A DNA stretch of 64,000 nt from Cervus elaphus (lineage: Eukaryota > Chordata > Mammalia > Artiodactyla > Cervidae). The notes under the pieces are model-generated. The model ran no database searches. It was given only the letters and a program-made list of their open reading frames with translations, and was not told where the DNA came from. Below, piece by piece: positions 1-18,393 of this stretch. The stretch is from the NCBI RefSeq assembly GCF_910594005.1, contig NC_057847.1, positions 27,999,001 through 28,063,000 on the forward strand. The letters run 5' to 3'. The position numbers and the translations under genes were made by a program. Positions within the stretch are counted from its first letter, which is position 1. The number at the start of each line of letters is the position of its first letter.

Positions 1-2039
1 TGGGGGCGCAGTGCTGTTTGGAGTATTTCTACTCTGCAGGATATTATAATTTACTAATGATTAAAAACATGAAAGAACTTTGTATTTATTTAAACATAAT
101 GTCCATATTTAATGAGTAGAACCCAGGGGTTGACATCATCTGGTGGTGGCGAATTTGGGGGATTATAATAAAAATTTATGCTTTTTTTTTTAATCTGCTT
201 TAGTTTAGAACATAAAACGCATTTTCCCAGAGATAGTCTTTGCAACCATTATTTAAACAAGAGGTTTCAAGGAAGTAGTAAACTTTTGTAATTGGTTTGG
301 TCTTTAATACTAGAGCTACAGGAGCAATTACTTGGATTATCATTTTAACATAATTTTTCACCCAGCAATCCTTTTCAAAGTATTGTTTCCTTAGATTGAA
401 ACATTGAAATACTTTCTCCTGCCTGCAGTGCAACAGATTAAGAGACAGAAGCAGGGGCAAATCAACATGTAAAATTGGGTCAGTCGTCACTCAGGAACCT
501 TTGTGCCAGTGGTCTGGGTTGTGTAGATTTGGGAAATCCAGAGAGAGACAGCAAATTGCTGCATCCTCAGTACTTGGTGGACAAAAAGAGGATTAGGGCC
601 CTGAGGAATCCAGGGCAATCAACTTCGCACCAAGAGGAAAGGAAGCTTGTGTCAGTGTTGGCAGTTGTGGATGTTGATAGGAATGAGGGATCAGGGTGAG
701 AAGAGGAGTGTTCTGTTGGTTTATAGCCCCTGGTCAGTTAGGAGCATGGTCTGGGACTTTTTGCTGCCCCTTGGAAAGGGGGTCTGGAGGGCTATGGGTT
801 TTAGAAAAACGAACAGGAATATGGGTGAAGGTAGAGTATTGAAGTGGCATTGAATGTTGCTTGTGGGTTTTATGGGTGTTGTTTATAGTCTTTCTATACC
901 TGTGGGATTCCAGTACCCAATGAGGCACCTGTTTCCTGTTTCACATGTGACATGCTATTACAGTGAAGTTATGATTATGTAATGTAATTATGGTTATAAA
1001 GTGTGGTTCTGATTATATAATATAAACAGCTACACTTAAGATGACAATGTGCAAATGAGATTTTTTTCACTTCATGAATGGAAATGTATATATATTTATG
1101 TTTTTAAATTTTTATTTATTTTTATGTATCCATATGTGTACACACACACACATTTTTTTTCTTCCTGTGGAAACCAAAAAAGGAGTTGGTAGCAGTTTTG
1201 TTAAACATTCTCTCTCCTCCCCCCAACAGACTTCCAGTGCAGATACACTTTCATTATCTAAATTTAAGTATCTGTGGTTGCTCACCACGGGTGAGTGTGG
1301 AGTGTGGCTTTGGTTTGCCTTCTTTTGTACTTGTGATAACTAGATGCTCCATTTCCCACCTCTGTCTTGAACAGTGTTTCTAGTTTGGTCTTGAAATGAT
1401 ACTGCAATTGTCCTTCCAAATTATCTTCTTTTGTGTGGATGTGGTTGCAGAGTTTTGTTCAGGATAATACATTTTAGAATTTGAACCAGAGGAGACTTTC
1501 CACCTTTGGCTAGCGTGAGGTAAAAACACCTCTGTGTTAATTGCTCTGCAGTCCAAGAAAGTGGCAGCAAGTGGTTGAGCTAAGGAGACTGCTTGTTTTT
1601 AAGAAGAGGAAAGAAGCTATGTAGATCTGAATTTTAGTTCCAGCTTGGTAGAAGATACCAGTCAATCTCCTACCATCTCTTTCCCTTTCTTTGGAGCACC
1701 AGCTGCCACATCTGGCTTCACTTTTGTTTTCCAAATGAGTTTATTAGTTTTGCCATTTTGGATATGGGTGGGTTGACCCAGGGAAGATTGATCTGGAAAA
1801 CACTCCTGACATTTCAAATAGAAGCAAAACTAGACATAAGTTGATTTGAGACAGAATTTGGGGCCATCTCTGTGAGCCCTTCCAGCATCGGCCAAAGCGT
1901 CAGACTCTCATTCCCCTCCCTGCAAAGGGGGAGGAGTAAAGAGGTACAGTGTGGAGGTCTACAGATTTTTTTTTGGCTGTACTCCGGGTCGGTCGGGCTC
2001 TGATATGGAAATCTGCTCTCTCTCCTTTCTTGCCTGCAG
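1..2039 (+). other. SLC25A12 intron (partial, upstream of first visible exon)
   Basis: I looked for the expected preceding exon, which should end near a LAGGC-type sequence, and did not find it. The stretch is treated as intron. It holds a short T-rich tract, a CA run near 1141-1152 and no repeat I can name with confidence. Confidence 0.7.
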
Positions 2040-8666
<6,627 letters not shown>

Positions 8667-8953
8667 TGAGACAACCATTCGGTCTGGCAGAATGGCGCCC
8701 TAGAAGGAGAAGCCTGGGAGAGCAGCCTTGCGATGTAGCCAGTCAGCTGCATGGTGCTGACTGAGCTGAAGAATCAAATTATTCTTTCTATATGACATAT
8801 ACATATATTTGTTTATAAACTAATCATTTGCCCAGGAAAAAAAAAAAATTACAATGCAGTTTGAAGCTTTAGTTTTATGTGTTGAAATGTTTTCTAAGCC
8901 TTGGCATGAATTAGTGTTCTAGACTGCTTTGCACAGCTTGCACTTACAGCGAC

Positions 8954-8971
8954 TGTACATATTGTACATCT
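8954..8971 (+). promoter_or_regulatory. Pumilio-type UGUANAUA motif cluster in 3' UTR
   Basis: TGTACATA at 8954-8961 matches the Pumilio response element UGUANAUA exactly, and TGTACATC follows at 8964-8971. Further TGTA copies could also bind the cleavage factor CFIm upstream of the poly(A) signal. This is a motif match only. Confidence 0.45.
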
Positions 8972-9091
8972 TTGTACAGAGACATCTTGGCACCTCATCC
9001 CAACAAATCTCATTTATAGAATGTAATGCAGTTCTGAGTGGCTTGAAATGTACAGAATGTTTTGAAAGTGTTTTATTAAGAATCACACAAA

Positions 9092-9097
9092 AATAAA
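9092..9097 (+). terminator. SLC25A12 polyadenylation signal AATAAA
   Basis: A canonical AATAAA lies about 425 bases after the stop codon, followed by A/T-rich sequence and a T/G-rich stretch near 9118-9130 that suits a downstream element. Confidence 0.85.
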
Positions 9098-9117
9098 TGT
9101 ATTAAAATTAAATTCAT

Positions 9118-10200
9118 TCTTTTATTGGTGACTTATGGAAATAATGCATCAATATTGAATGTATTTAATTCCCAGCTTGTTTTCCATTCTGGAGTGGAAA
9201 GGTATTTGCTGATAAGAGGCATAATGAGACCAAGTGCTGACACCACTGAATAAGAGACCCTTTGGAACAGATGCATGCCAGCGGATGCCGGAGGACCAGG
9301 CTAATGACTTGCGTGTGCTGATGTGTTTCCATTTGTATTTCACGTGTGTATAGATTCTCCTCTGTTCATCAACCGAAAGGCATTTCCTAGACAGCTCCTC
9401 GCCTGTCTGTGCATATGGAAGCAGGGATGTCTCCAGCATTACCAGCTCAGTTTCCACCTTCCTCTGACGCAGCAAGGCAAGGCAGAGCTGGCATAGCTTT
9501 CAAAAGAGTAGAGAATACTTCGGCAGTTTTCATTCGTATGGATATGATTCCAATCGAAAATAAAATGCACACCAAAATGTATGCATGGAGTTGGATTTTC
9601 CTTCATAAATGTACTGATAGCGCTTTTGATTTTGATTCACTACCAGGTGCCCGTGACTAGTGATCAGGTTTCCCTCTTTCCCACTTTTACAGGAAATCAT
9701 TTGACTTGGAAAGGGCTGTGGTGGAGTAACTGGAGAAGATGTAGTGGGCTCTAGCTTCTTCCTTGTGACTCTAAATACAAACTGCTAATTCCAACAGTCA
9801 CTCACCAAGGGTGTGATTGCTAATTTAGATCTAAACATACGTCTTGACAGCCACATCTACACTGCTCTAGTTGTGATTTGATGTGTAGCATCAGAGTTTA
9901 TTTACTTTAGCAAAGTGCTTTGGGAAAACATTATTGTCGTTGCCAGTGAGCTGGGATAGGAGAATGTATGCAAATATTTTCAAGGGGTGAGCCTGGAGAT
10001 GGACCAAGTCACTTAATATCCTGCACATGGTTCATCGTTGATGGCTGACAGCCCTGTAACACACGATAGGCTCTCTTGAGGCCTTCCAGGAACAAAAGAA
10101 TTAGCTTTGAAAGCAAGTTATTTCCAAATGTATTCAGTTGTTCTCACTGGAATGGAATAAATAGCAATACAGTTGTTTTGCTATTACCACCTGTTAAAAA
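9118..10200. other. Intergenic unique sequence after SLC25A12
   Basis: No gene or clear repeat is visible. A second AATAAA at 9559-9564, followed by TGTATG and a G/T-rich stretch, could serve as a distal poly(A) site of SLC25A12, but nothing else supports that. Confidence 0.6.
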
Positions 10201-11500
10201 TGAACAAGTAGTCTGGATGTGTTCTTACAAAAATTCAGAAATATAGTGTAAGATGTAAAAGTACCCTCTTTACCCTACTTCTCCCTTCCCCTCCCTGCCC
10301 CAAAGGTAATCACTGCTCACAGGTTAGAATATAAAATTTTAGTCTGTTTTCATATATGTATATATATAAAAATTCATATACATTTTTATATTTTAAAAAT
10401 AGAGTTATGCTGTGTATATGTTCTGTGACTTGCTTTTGTTCATTTGTTCACTTTTGAGATCTTTGCATGTCAGTTCATAAAGATTTATCTTAATTTTTAA
10501 TAGCTGCATAGTATTCCAGTGTATGGGTTATGATACTTGTCATAAATATTCCCTTATTGACACTCATTTTTTTAACTATTGCAGGCAATGCTGTAGTGAA
10601 CAGTAAACACCTTTCTACCCATGTTTTGTACATGTGCTAGTATTTCCTTAGGATGGATATTGGAATTAGTACTTCATGAGATATATGGGTTTTACAGTTT
10701 TTATATATATTGTCACATTGCTTCAAAAAGGCTTTACGAATTTACTTTCCTTCTGACAGTATAAGGAGAACTCTTATTTCTTTGCAACTTCAGCAAAAAT
10801 GGATATTGTCAATCTTACATTTTAGGCAAGTCGTGATAGGTAATCAATGCTGTTTTAGTTTTCATTTTACTAATTACTAGTGAGGTCAAATGTCTTTTTG
10901 CATTTACTGACCATTGTGTATCTTTTTATTATTGTAGAGTATGCAGAAAGTCTATGAAAACATCTTCATGTGTTTGTATACACAGATATATACACATAGA
11001 TTATTTTTTTAAGGAGATGGTCATAAACACCTATGTAACTACCCAGATGAAGAAAGAGAATATTTCTAACACCTCAGAAGTTCCTTCAGAGGATCCTTCT
11101 ATCACAACTCCTGTTGTCCTCTTTAGCACCATCCTGGCTCTTCATTTCTTCTCATTTCTTTCTTTATAGTTTTACCACCCACATATACATTCTTAAACAC
11201 ACTTTTTGGTTCCTATTTTTGAAGTTTTTGTGAATCAAATTATACTGTACACTTTTAAGACTTGTTCCCTTTTCTAAACATTATAAGATTCATCCCTGTA
11301 ATTTGCTATATAAGCTATAGTTTGCTTATTCCATTGTTTGAATATAATAATTCATTTTGCTGTTTTACTCTGAACATCTGCATCAGGGTTGTCTCTAATT
11401 TAGGGATATTACAAATGGTGTTGCTCTGGATATTTTGTATGTGTGTTTTGGAGTATTTTTTTTCTTTTTTTTTCAAATTTGGAGTATGCATTTTGAAAGT

Positions 11501-11704
11501 TTTCCCAGCTGGCTCAGTGGTAAAGAAGCAGCATGCCAGGCAGGAGACCTGGGTTGGATCCCTGGGTTGGGAAGAGCTCCTGGAGAAGGAAATGGCAACC
11601 TAATTCAGTATTCTTGCCTGGGAAATCCCATGGACAGAGGAGTTTGGTGGGATACAGTCGATGGGGTTGCACAAAGTCAGATATGACTTAGTGACTAAAA
11701 AGCA
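11501..11704 (+). repeat. Bov-tA SINE in L1
   Basis: It reads forward from a diverged GGCTCAGTGGTAAAGAAGC head through GGATCCCTGGGTTGGGAAG to GACTTAGTGACTAAAAAGC. It is nested in older L1 sequence and clearly degenerate. Confidence 0.92.
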
Positions 11705-12904
11705 ACTTCTGCATGCGTTTTTTAAAAGGAAATATACCTAAGAGCAGAGCTCCAGGGGTACTGGGTTTATTACAGTCAACTTAGCTAGATCATGCCAAAC
11801 TATTTCCCAGAGATGTTCAGACTGATTTTCATCCCATCAAGAATGTATTGACACTTTAAGTTTTACTAATCTGTTGAGTGTATAATGTTATCTTGTGGTT
11901 TTAATTAGCATTTTCCTTACATCAAATGAGGCCGAACATGTTTCATCTGTTCATATATATTATCACATTGTTTTTCAGAAAAGACTTTACTAATTTACTT
12001 TCTGACTGATAGCATGGGAAAATGCCTCTAAGTTTATTGACTATTTGGATTTCATCTTTGGTGAGTGAAATATGTGTTCAAGTTTTTTGTCCATTTTTCT
12101 TAAGAATTTACAGAGGGTTCTTTATATATTCTGGATACTACTCCTTTATGAGTGGTATTGCAGAATCTTTTCTCAATTTGTGGCTTGTCTTTTTATACTA
12201 TTTTGATTAACATTTTCATATGTTCAAATATATTAATTTTTGCTTATGAGTAGCATGTTTTATATTTCACTTAAAAACTCATTCTCTCTCCAGACTGTGA
12301 ATATGCCTGATATTTTCTTCTTAAATGGTTTATAGTTTTGCCCCTTTCATTGAGGTTTCATCCTACTTGAAACTGTCTTTGACATGTGATAATTTTTTTT
12401 TTTTGTATCTTTATGTGGTTAATCTGTTGTCCTAGTACCATTTGTTGAAAAAATTTTCCTTTTTCCTACTGCTTTGAAGTGCCTTTTCAGTTATATATTA
12501 AGGGTTGATATATGAAAAGATTTATTTCTGGACTCTTAATTTTGTTTTATTGATTTCTCCTGTGTTGTATACACTCTCTTCAATACTCTGTCTTTAAAAA
12601 AAGTTTTAATATATGGTATAGCAAGTCCTTCCACCTTGCTGTTGTCCTTCAAGAGCTTGTGGCTCTTCTTGGTCAGTTGTTCTTCCATGTCCATTTTAAA
12701 AACAGCTTGTCAGTTTCCTCCCCAAAACTAAAAAAAACAAACAGGGTGGGCCTGATTTGATCATGATTCTGTGGGCCATTTGGAGAGAAATAGTGTCATT
12801 ATATTGGGCCTTCTAATCCATGAACATGTTATATGTCTTAGTCTTAAGTCCTTTTAATGTCTTAATAAAATTTTGTAATCACCAAAGAGATCCTGAACAT
12901 TGTA

Positions 12905-13010
12905 TGTATAAATATATATATTCATTCCTATGTAAGTCATATATTTAGATGCTATATATATATACACACACATGTATACAGGCATATACACACATATATA
13001 TATTTCTTAA
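12905..13010. repeat. Simple repeat, TA/CA-rich
   Basis: Alternating ATATATAT and ACACACAC tracts are broken by short interruptions. This is a compound dinucleotide microsatellite that may be length-variable. Confidence 0.75.
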
Positions 13011-13799
13011 TGTCATTCTAAGTGTGCCTGAATGAGGTTTTGCCACTTTTTATTTAAAAAAAATTTTAAGTCTACAGAAAAGTTTGAAGAGGTAAAATGA
13101 ACTTTTTTAATACCTTTCAACCAGGTTCACTTCTCTATTTGTTTTATCTTTACAAATACACATTTATTTTTGCTGAACCATTTTAAAGTATGTTGCAGAC
13201 ATGGTACTTCATCCCTAAATATCATCCCTAAATATTTCAGCATCTATATACTAAGAAAGAGGACATACTGCAACTGAACAATACCATTATCATGCATAAA
13301 AATTGACCAATAATTTCATAATATCATCTAAAATTCAGTCAAAATTCAGACTTCCCCACCAACTCCAGAAATGTCTTTTGCTTTTCCAATGCAGAATCTG
13401 ATTGAGATTTATGCTTTATTCTAGGTTGCTGTGTACCTTTAGTCTTGAATTCTGCAGTCATCCCCGGCTTGTTTGTCCTTAACATTGTAAATTGTTTCTT
13501 ATAGAATGTCCCACCTTTTATACCTGATTCTTTCCTCATGGTGTTGTCTAACTTTTTCCAGTGTGTAAACAGGAAGTTAGTTTAGTGGTGAAATTTTCTT
13601 TTAATAGCTCTACTAAGGTATTCTTTACAGAGCTGTGTAACTATCACCACAATCCAATTTTAATGTGTTTCCATCACCTCCCCCAGGGAAAATACTACTT
13701 TAATTTAAAAAATATCTACTTCACACATTCTCACCAACAATTTATTACTGTCTATCTTTAGTTATTCAATGGGTGTGAAGTGATACTACATTTTGGTTT

Positions 13800-15911
13800 T
13801 CATTTGCATTTCCCCAAGGACTGAAGATGTTGGGCATCTTTTCATGTGCTTGTAGATATTTGTGTTTAAGTCTTTAATCTCTTTTTAAGATGGGATTTGC
13901 CCTTCTATTATTGAATTGTAAGAGTTCTTTATACATATTTATAGGATATGAGTCCTATATAAGATTTGCAATTATTTTCTCCCAGTCTGTTTTCTTAATA
14001 GTCTTTTGAAACACACGAGTTTTACATTTTAGGTCCAATTTATTAATTTTTAAATTTTATGGATCATGCTTTTGGTATCATCTAAAAATTCTGTCTAAAT
14101 CAAGACCATCAAGATTTTCTCTTGGTTTTTTTTTTTTGTTTTTTTTTTTTTACTTTACCTTTTGTTGTTGTTCAGTCGCAAAGTCATCTCCAACTCTGCA
14201 ACCCCTCGGACTGCAGCACTCCAGACCTCCCTGTCTTTCCCCATCTCCTGGAGTTTGTCCAAGTTCATGTCCACTGAATCAGTGATGCCATCCAACCATC
14301 TCATCCTCTTGTCGCCTTCTTCTCCTTATGCTTTCAATCTTTCCCAGCATCAGGGTCTTTTCCAGCGAGTTGGCTGTTCGCATCAGGTGGCCAAAGTATT
14401 GGAGCTTCAGCTTCAGCATCAGTCCTTCCAATGAGTATTTATTTCTTACATTTAGACCTGTGACATATTTGGAGCTAATTTTTATGTATGGTGTCAAGGA
14501 TCTAAATTTATCTTTTTGCATTTGGCTATCTAATTTTCAGCATCATTTGTTGGAGAGACTTGTCCTTTCCCCAATGAATTGTTTTGGGTGCTTTTGTCAA
14601 AAATGAATTGACTGTGCATATAAGGGTTCATTTCTGGATTCTCTGGTATCTTTACCTTCCTCCTAGTGGAAAGCTGTTCCTCTTCTATCTTAATAAGGAA
14701 GCTTCCTGTTTCTCACCATTTAGTATGATATTAGTGTACATTTTTTGTAGATTTTTTTTTTTTTCTATCATGGTGAGGAAGTTCCCCTCTCTTCCTAGTT
14801 TACTGAGAGTTTTTATCATGAATGTTTGATTTTGTTTAATGCTTTTTCTTTTTCAATGTGATCATATGATTTTTCTTTTTTAGCTTATTGATGTGGATTA
14901 CATTGATTTTCAAATGTAATGTTGAACTAGTATTGCCTTGGATAAATCCCAATCTGTTGTGTTATATAATTCTTTTTATACATCATTAAATTTTATTTCC
15001 TAACATTTTATTGAGGATTTTTGCATCTATACTTAGGAGAGATACTGTTCTATAGTTTTCTTGTAGTGCTTTGTCTGGCCTAGTATTAGGTTATGCTGTC
15101 CTCAGAGAAGGAGTTAGGAAACTCCTTCTTGTATCCTCTGAAAGAGATTGAAGAGAGTTAGTAAAATTTCTTCCTTAAATGTTTGGTGGAATTCGCCAGT
15201 GAACCCTTCTGGGTGTGCTGCTTTCTTTTTTTGAGGGTTAATTATTATTGATTCAATTTCTTTGATATAATCCTATTCAGATGATCTGTCTCTTCTTTTG
15301 TGAGTTTTGGCAAATTGTGTCTTTTGGGAATTAGTCTGTTTCATCTAGGTGTTATCATTAAGTATGTGGGCAGAATTTTTCACATTATTTGCTTATTGTC
15401 CTTTTAATGTCCTTGAAATCTGTACTGATATTCCTTCTTTCATCTCTGTTATTAGTAATTAATAATTAGTCTCTTTCTTTCATAGCCTGGCTAGAAACTT
15501 GTCAATTTTATTGACCTTTATAAAGAAACAGTTTAAAAAAATTTTTTTAATTTTTTTCTATTAATTTCCTACTTTTAATTAATTCTGCTCCAGTTTTTAT
15601 AATTTCTTTTTTGATGCTTGCTTCAGATTTAATTTGCTCTTTTTCTAGTTTTCTAAGATAGAAACCTAAATGATTATTTTTAGATCTTTTTCCTTTCTAA
15701 TATGTTCACTCAATGCTATAAATTGCCCTCTGAACACTGCTTTGTTGCATCCCACAAATTTTGATAATTCAAAATATTTTAAAAATTTCTCTTGAGACTT
15801 CCTCTTTGGCCCTTATGTTACTTCAAGTATGTTAATTTCCACATATGGGATTTTCAGTTGCCTTTGTGTTATTGACTTCTAGTTTAATTACATCATGGTC
15901 TTAGAGGAGGC
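13800..15911 (-). repeat. L1 LINE, ORF2/3' region, minus orientation
   Basis: The sequence matches the antisense of L1 ORF2 and 3' UTR, for example GTGAAGTGATACTACATTTT near 13775 and later reverse transcriptase-domain text. It is split by a BovB piece at 14165-14439. No intact open frame survives. Confidence 0.8.
14165..14439 (-). repeat. BovB-derived fragment (3' end, ART2A-like)
   Basis: The reverse complement matches the 3' tail of BovB: the TACTTTGGCCACCTGATGCG region and GATGAGATGGTTGGATGGCA are recognisable. The copy is 5'-truncated and inserted within L1 sequence, which continues on both sides. Confidence 0.88.
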
Positions 15912-16260
15912 ATTGCTGTTGTTCAGTTGCCCAGTCGTGGTCCCACTCTTTGCAACCCTCTGGTTGCGGCACACCTGGCTCCTCTGGCCTCCACTGTGTC
16001 CTGGAGTTTGCTCAAATTCATGTCCATTGAGTCAGTGTTGCTATCTAACCATCTGCTGCCCCCTTCTCGTTTTGCCTTCAGTCTTTCCCAGCATCAGGGT
16101 CTTTTCCAATGAGTCGGCTCTTCGTCTCAGGTGGCCAAAGTATTGGAGCTTCAGCTTTAATCCTTCCAATGAATATTCAGGGTTTATTTCCTTTAGAATT
16201 GACTGGTTTGATCTCCTTGCTGTCCAAGGGACTCTCAAGAGTCTTCTCCAGCACCACAAC
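15912..16260 (-). repeat. BovB-derived fragment (3' end, longer copy)
   Basis: This second BovB tail copy in the same orientation extends about 75 bases further 5' than the 14165 copy, to the GAAGACTCTTGAGAGTCCC segment. It too is inserted in L1. Confidence 0.88.
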
Positions 16261-16382
16261 ATGACTTCTATTGGTTAAAATTTATTTATATATCATAGCC
16301 CAGAATGTAGTCTATCTTGGTGAATACTCATTGTGAGCTTGAGAACAATGTGTATTCTGTTGCTGTTGGATGAAGGAATCTA

Positions 16383-16601
16383 TGGGCTTCCCTGCTGACG
16401 CAGTGGTAAAGACTTTGCCTGCTAATGCAGGAGACACAGGAGACATGGATGGGTTTGATCTGTGGATCAGGATGATCTCCTGGAGTAGGAAATGGCAACC
16501 TGCTCCAGTATTCTTGCTTAGAAAATTCCATGGACAGACGAGCCTGGTGCACTACCATCCATGGGGTCACAAAGTATTGGACACAACTGAGTGAGTGATC
16601 A
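16383..16601 (+). repeat. Bov-tA SINE in L1
   Basis: It runs forward from GGGCTTCCCTGCTGACGCAG to GACACAACTGAGTGAGTGAT, about 215 bases. The L1 text resumes directly afterwards. Confidence 0.93.
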
Positions 16602-16965
16602 TGCATGTTGAATTTTGTCAAAAGCTTTTTATATACATCTGTTGAGATGATTGTTCTTGTTGTGATGTATCATATTGATTGATTTACAGATACTGAACTG
16701 TCCCTGAATCTCTGGGATAAATCCCACTTGATCATGGGGTCTGATCCTTTTAATGTATTGTTGGATTCAGTTTGCTATTTTGTTGCAGATTTTTGCATCT
16801 ATGTACATCAGTGATATTGGCCTGTAATTTTCCTTTTTCTTTTTTTGTGGTATTTTTGTCTGGTTTTGGTATTAGGGGGATGCTGGACTCAGAATGAGTT
16901 CATAAGTGTTCTTCCTCAGCAGTTTTTTGAGCATAGTTTGAGGATCGGTGTTAACTCTTCTCGAA

Positions 16966-17013
16966 ATGTTTGGTATTATTTACCCGTGGATGTTTGGTAT
17001 TATTTACCTGTGA
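16966..17013. repeat. 24-bp tandem repeat, two copies
   Basis: Two adjacent 24-base copies starting ATGTTTGGTATTATTTACC differ at about two positions. This is a local duplication within L1 sequence. Confidence 0.9.
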
Positions 17014-17035
17014 AGCAGATCTGGTCCTTGACTTT

Positions 17036-17190
17036 CTAAAAATATTATTTATTTGGCTGCACCAGGTCTTAGTTGCAACATGAGGAATCTCTAGTTGTGG
17101 CATGTGGAATATAGTTCCCTGACCAGGAATCAAACCAGGGTCCCCCACACTGTGAGCGCAGTCTCAGCCACTAGACCACCAGGGAAGCCC
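17036..17190 (-). repeat. CHR-type tRNA-derived SINE with target-site duplication
   Basis: The reverse complement starts GGGGCTTCCCTGGTGGTCTA and carries the body seen in artiodactyl CHR-type SINEs (tRNA-like head). It is flanked by near-identical 15-base direct repeats CTGGTCCTTGACTTT (17021-17035) and CTGGTCCTCAACTTC (17191-17205), showing retroposition into L1. Confidence 0.85.
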
Positions 17191-18186
17191 CTGGTCCTCA
17201 ACTTCTGTTTGTTGGGAGTTTTTTTGTTGTTATTTAATTACTGATTCAAATTCATTACTAGTAATTGGTCTCTTCATATTTCTTCTTGCTTCAGTCTTGA
17301 GAGCTTGTACATTTCTAGGTTGTCCACTTTATTGGCTTTTAATTGTTCATAGTAATTTCTTATCTTTTGTATTATATGGTGTTGGTTGTAACATCTCCTT
17401 TTTTATATCTTATTTTTTTATTTGTTTTGCCCCTGTCTCTTTTTTTCTTGAGGGGTCTGGCTAAAGTTTTTATCAGTTTTATCTTTTCAAAGATACCAGC
17501 TCTACTTTCATTGATCTTTATTTTTTAAATCTCTTATTTCTTTAATATCTGCTCTGATCTTTATGATTTCCTTCCATTAATTTTGGGTTTTGTTCTTCTT
17601 TTTTTGGTTCCTGTAAGTGTAAGGTTAGGTTGTTTATTTAAGATAAGCTTATATTGCTATAAACTTTCCTCTTAGAACTGTATTTGTTGTGCCCCTTAGG
17701 TTTTGGATCATTGTGTTTTCTTTTTCATTTCTCTTCAAGTATTTTTTAATTTCTTCTTTGATATCCTTAGTGATCCATTGGTTGGTTAGTTGCATATTGT
17801 TTAGCTTCCAGATGTTTGTGTTTTTAGCAGTGTTTTGTCCTCATAGTTTTCTAGTCTCATAGCATTGTGGTTGGAAAGGATGCTTAATATGATTTCAATT
17901 TTTTTAAGTTTACTGAGGCTTGTTTTATGGCCTAGCATGGAATCAATCTATTCTGGAGAATATTCTGTGAGCACTTTAACATGTAATTTGTTGCTTTGGG
18001 ATGGAATGTTCCCTCTCCCTACATATTATATAATCTATTAAGTCCATCTAGTCTAATATGTCATTTAAGGCCAGTGTTTCTGTTATTGATTTTCTGTCTG
18101 GATTACCTGTCCATTGATGTAAGTGGAGCATTAAATTCCCTACTATTATTCTATTATTATCAGTTTCTCCCTTTATGTCTGGTTAA

Positions 18187-18393
18187 GTGTAAAGTGAAGT
18201 TGCTCAGTCGTCTCCAACTCTTTGCGACCTCGTGGACGGTAGCCTACCAGGCTCCTCCGTCCCTGGGATTCTCCAGGCAAGAATACTGGAGTGGGTTGCC
18301 ATTTCCTTCTCCAGGGGATCTTCCCAACCCAGGGATCAAACTTGTATCTCCTGCATTGCAGGCAGATGCTTTACCCTCTGAGCCACCAGGGAA
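18187..18393 (-). repeat. Bov-tA SINE in L1
   Basis: The reverse complement reads CCCTGGTGGCTCAGAGGGTA through the tRNA-like head and Bov-A body. L1 antisense text flanks both sides, and the head end abuts GTTTGCTTTATGTATTTAGA of the L1. Confidence 0.93.

Larger units (their letters stand above)
8667..9115 (+). other. SLC25A12: SLC25A12 3' untranslated region
   Basis: The unspliced 3' UTR runs from the TGA stop to an inferred cleavage site roughly 15-25 bases after AATAAA at 9092-9097. It holds a cluster of UGUA motifs at 8954-8978 and an A-rich run near 8838-8850. The exact end is inferred, not seen. Confidence 0.85.
10200..13800 (-). repeat. Old L1 LINE fragments (3' regions), minus orientation
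   Basis: Text such as GCTGCATAGTATTCCAGTGT and AACTATTGCAGGCAATGCTG is the familiar reverse complement of ancient L1 3' regions. At least two overlapping copies seem present, since related text recurs near 10740 and 11990. A Bov-tA SINE interrupts at 11501-11704, and a TA/CA simple repeat lies at 12905-13010. Boundaries are approximate and subfamily is not assigned. Confidence 0.75.
16261..18186 (-). repeat. L1 LINE ORF2 region, minus orientation, interrupted
   Basis: This is L1 ORF2 antisense text, for example AGTGATCCATTGGTTGGTTA near 17769 and AGGCTTGTTTTATGGCCTAG near 17916. It is interrupted by a Bov-tA SINE (16383-16601) and a CHR-type SINE (17036-17190). A 24-base tandem repeat lies at 16966-17013. 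Confidence 0.85.

Noticed and set aside
1..2039. Search for a further upstream SLC25A12 exon
   Set aside because: No splice-bounded frame matching the expected residues before AGGSQ was found.
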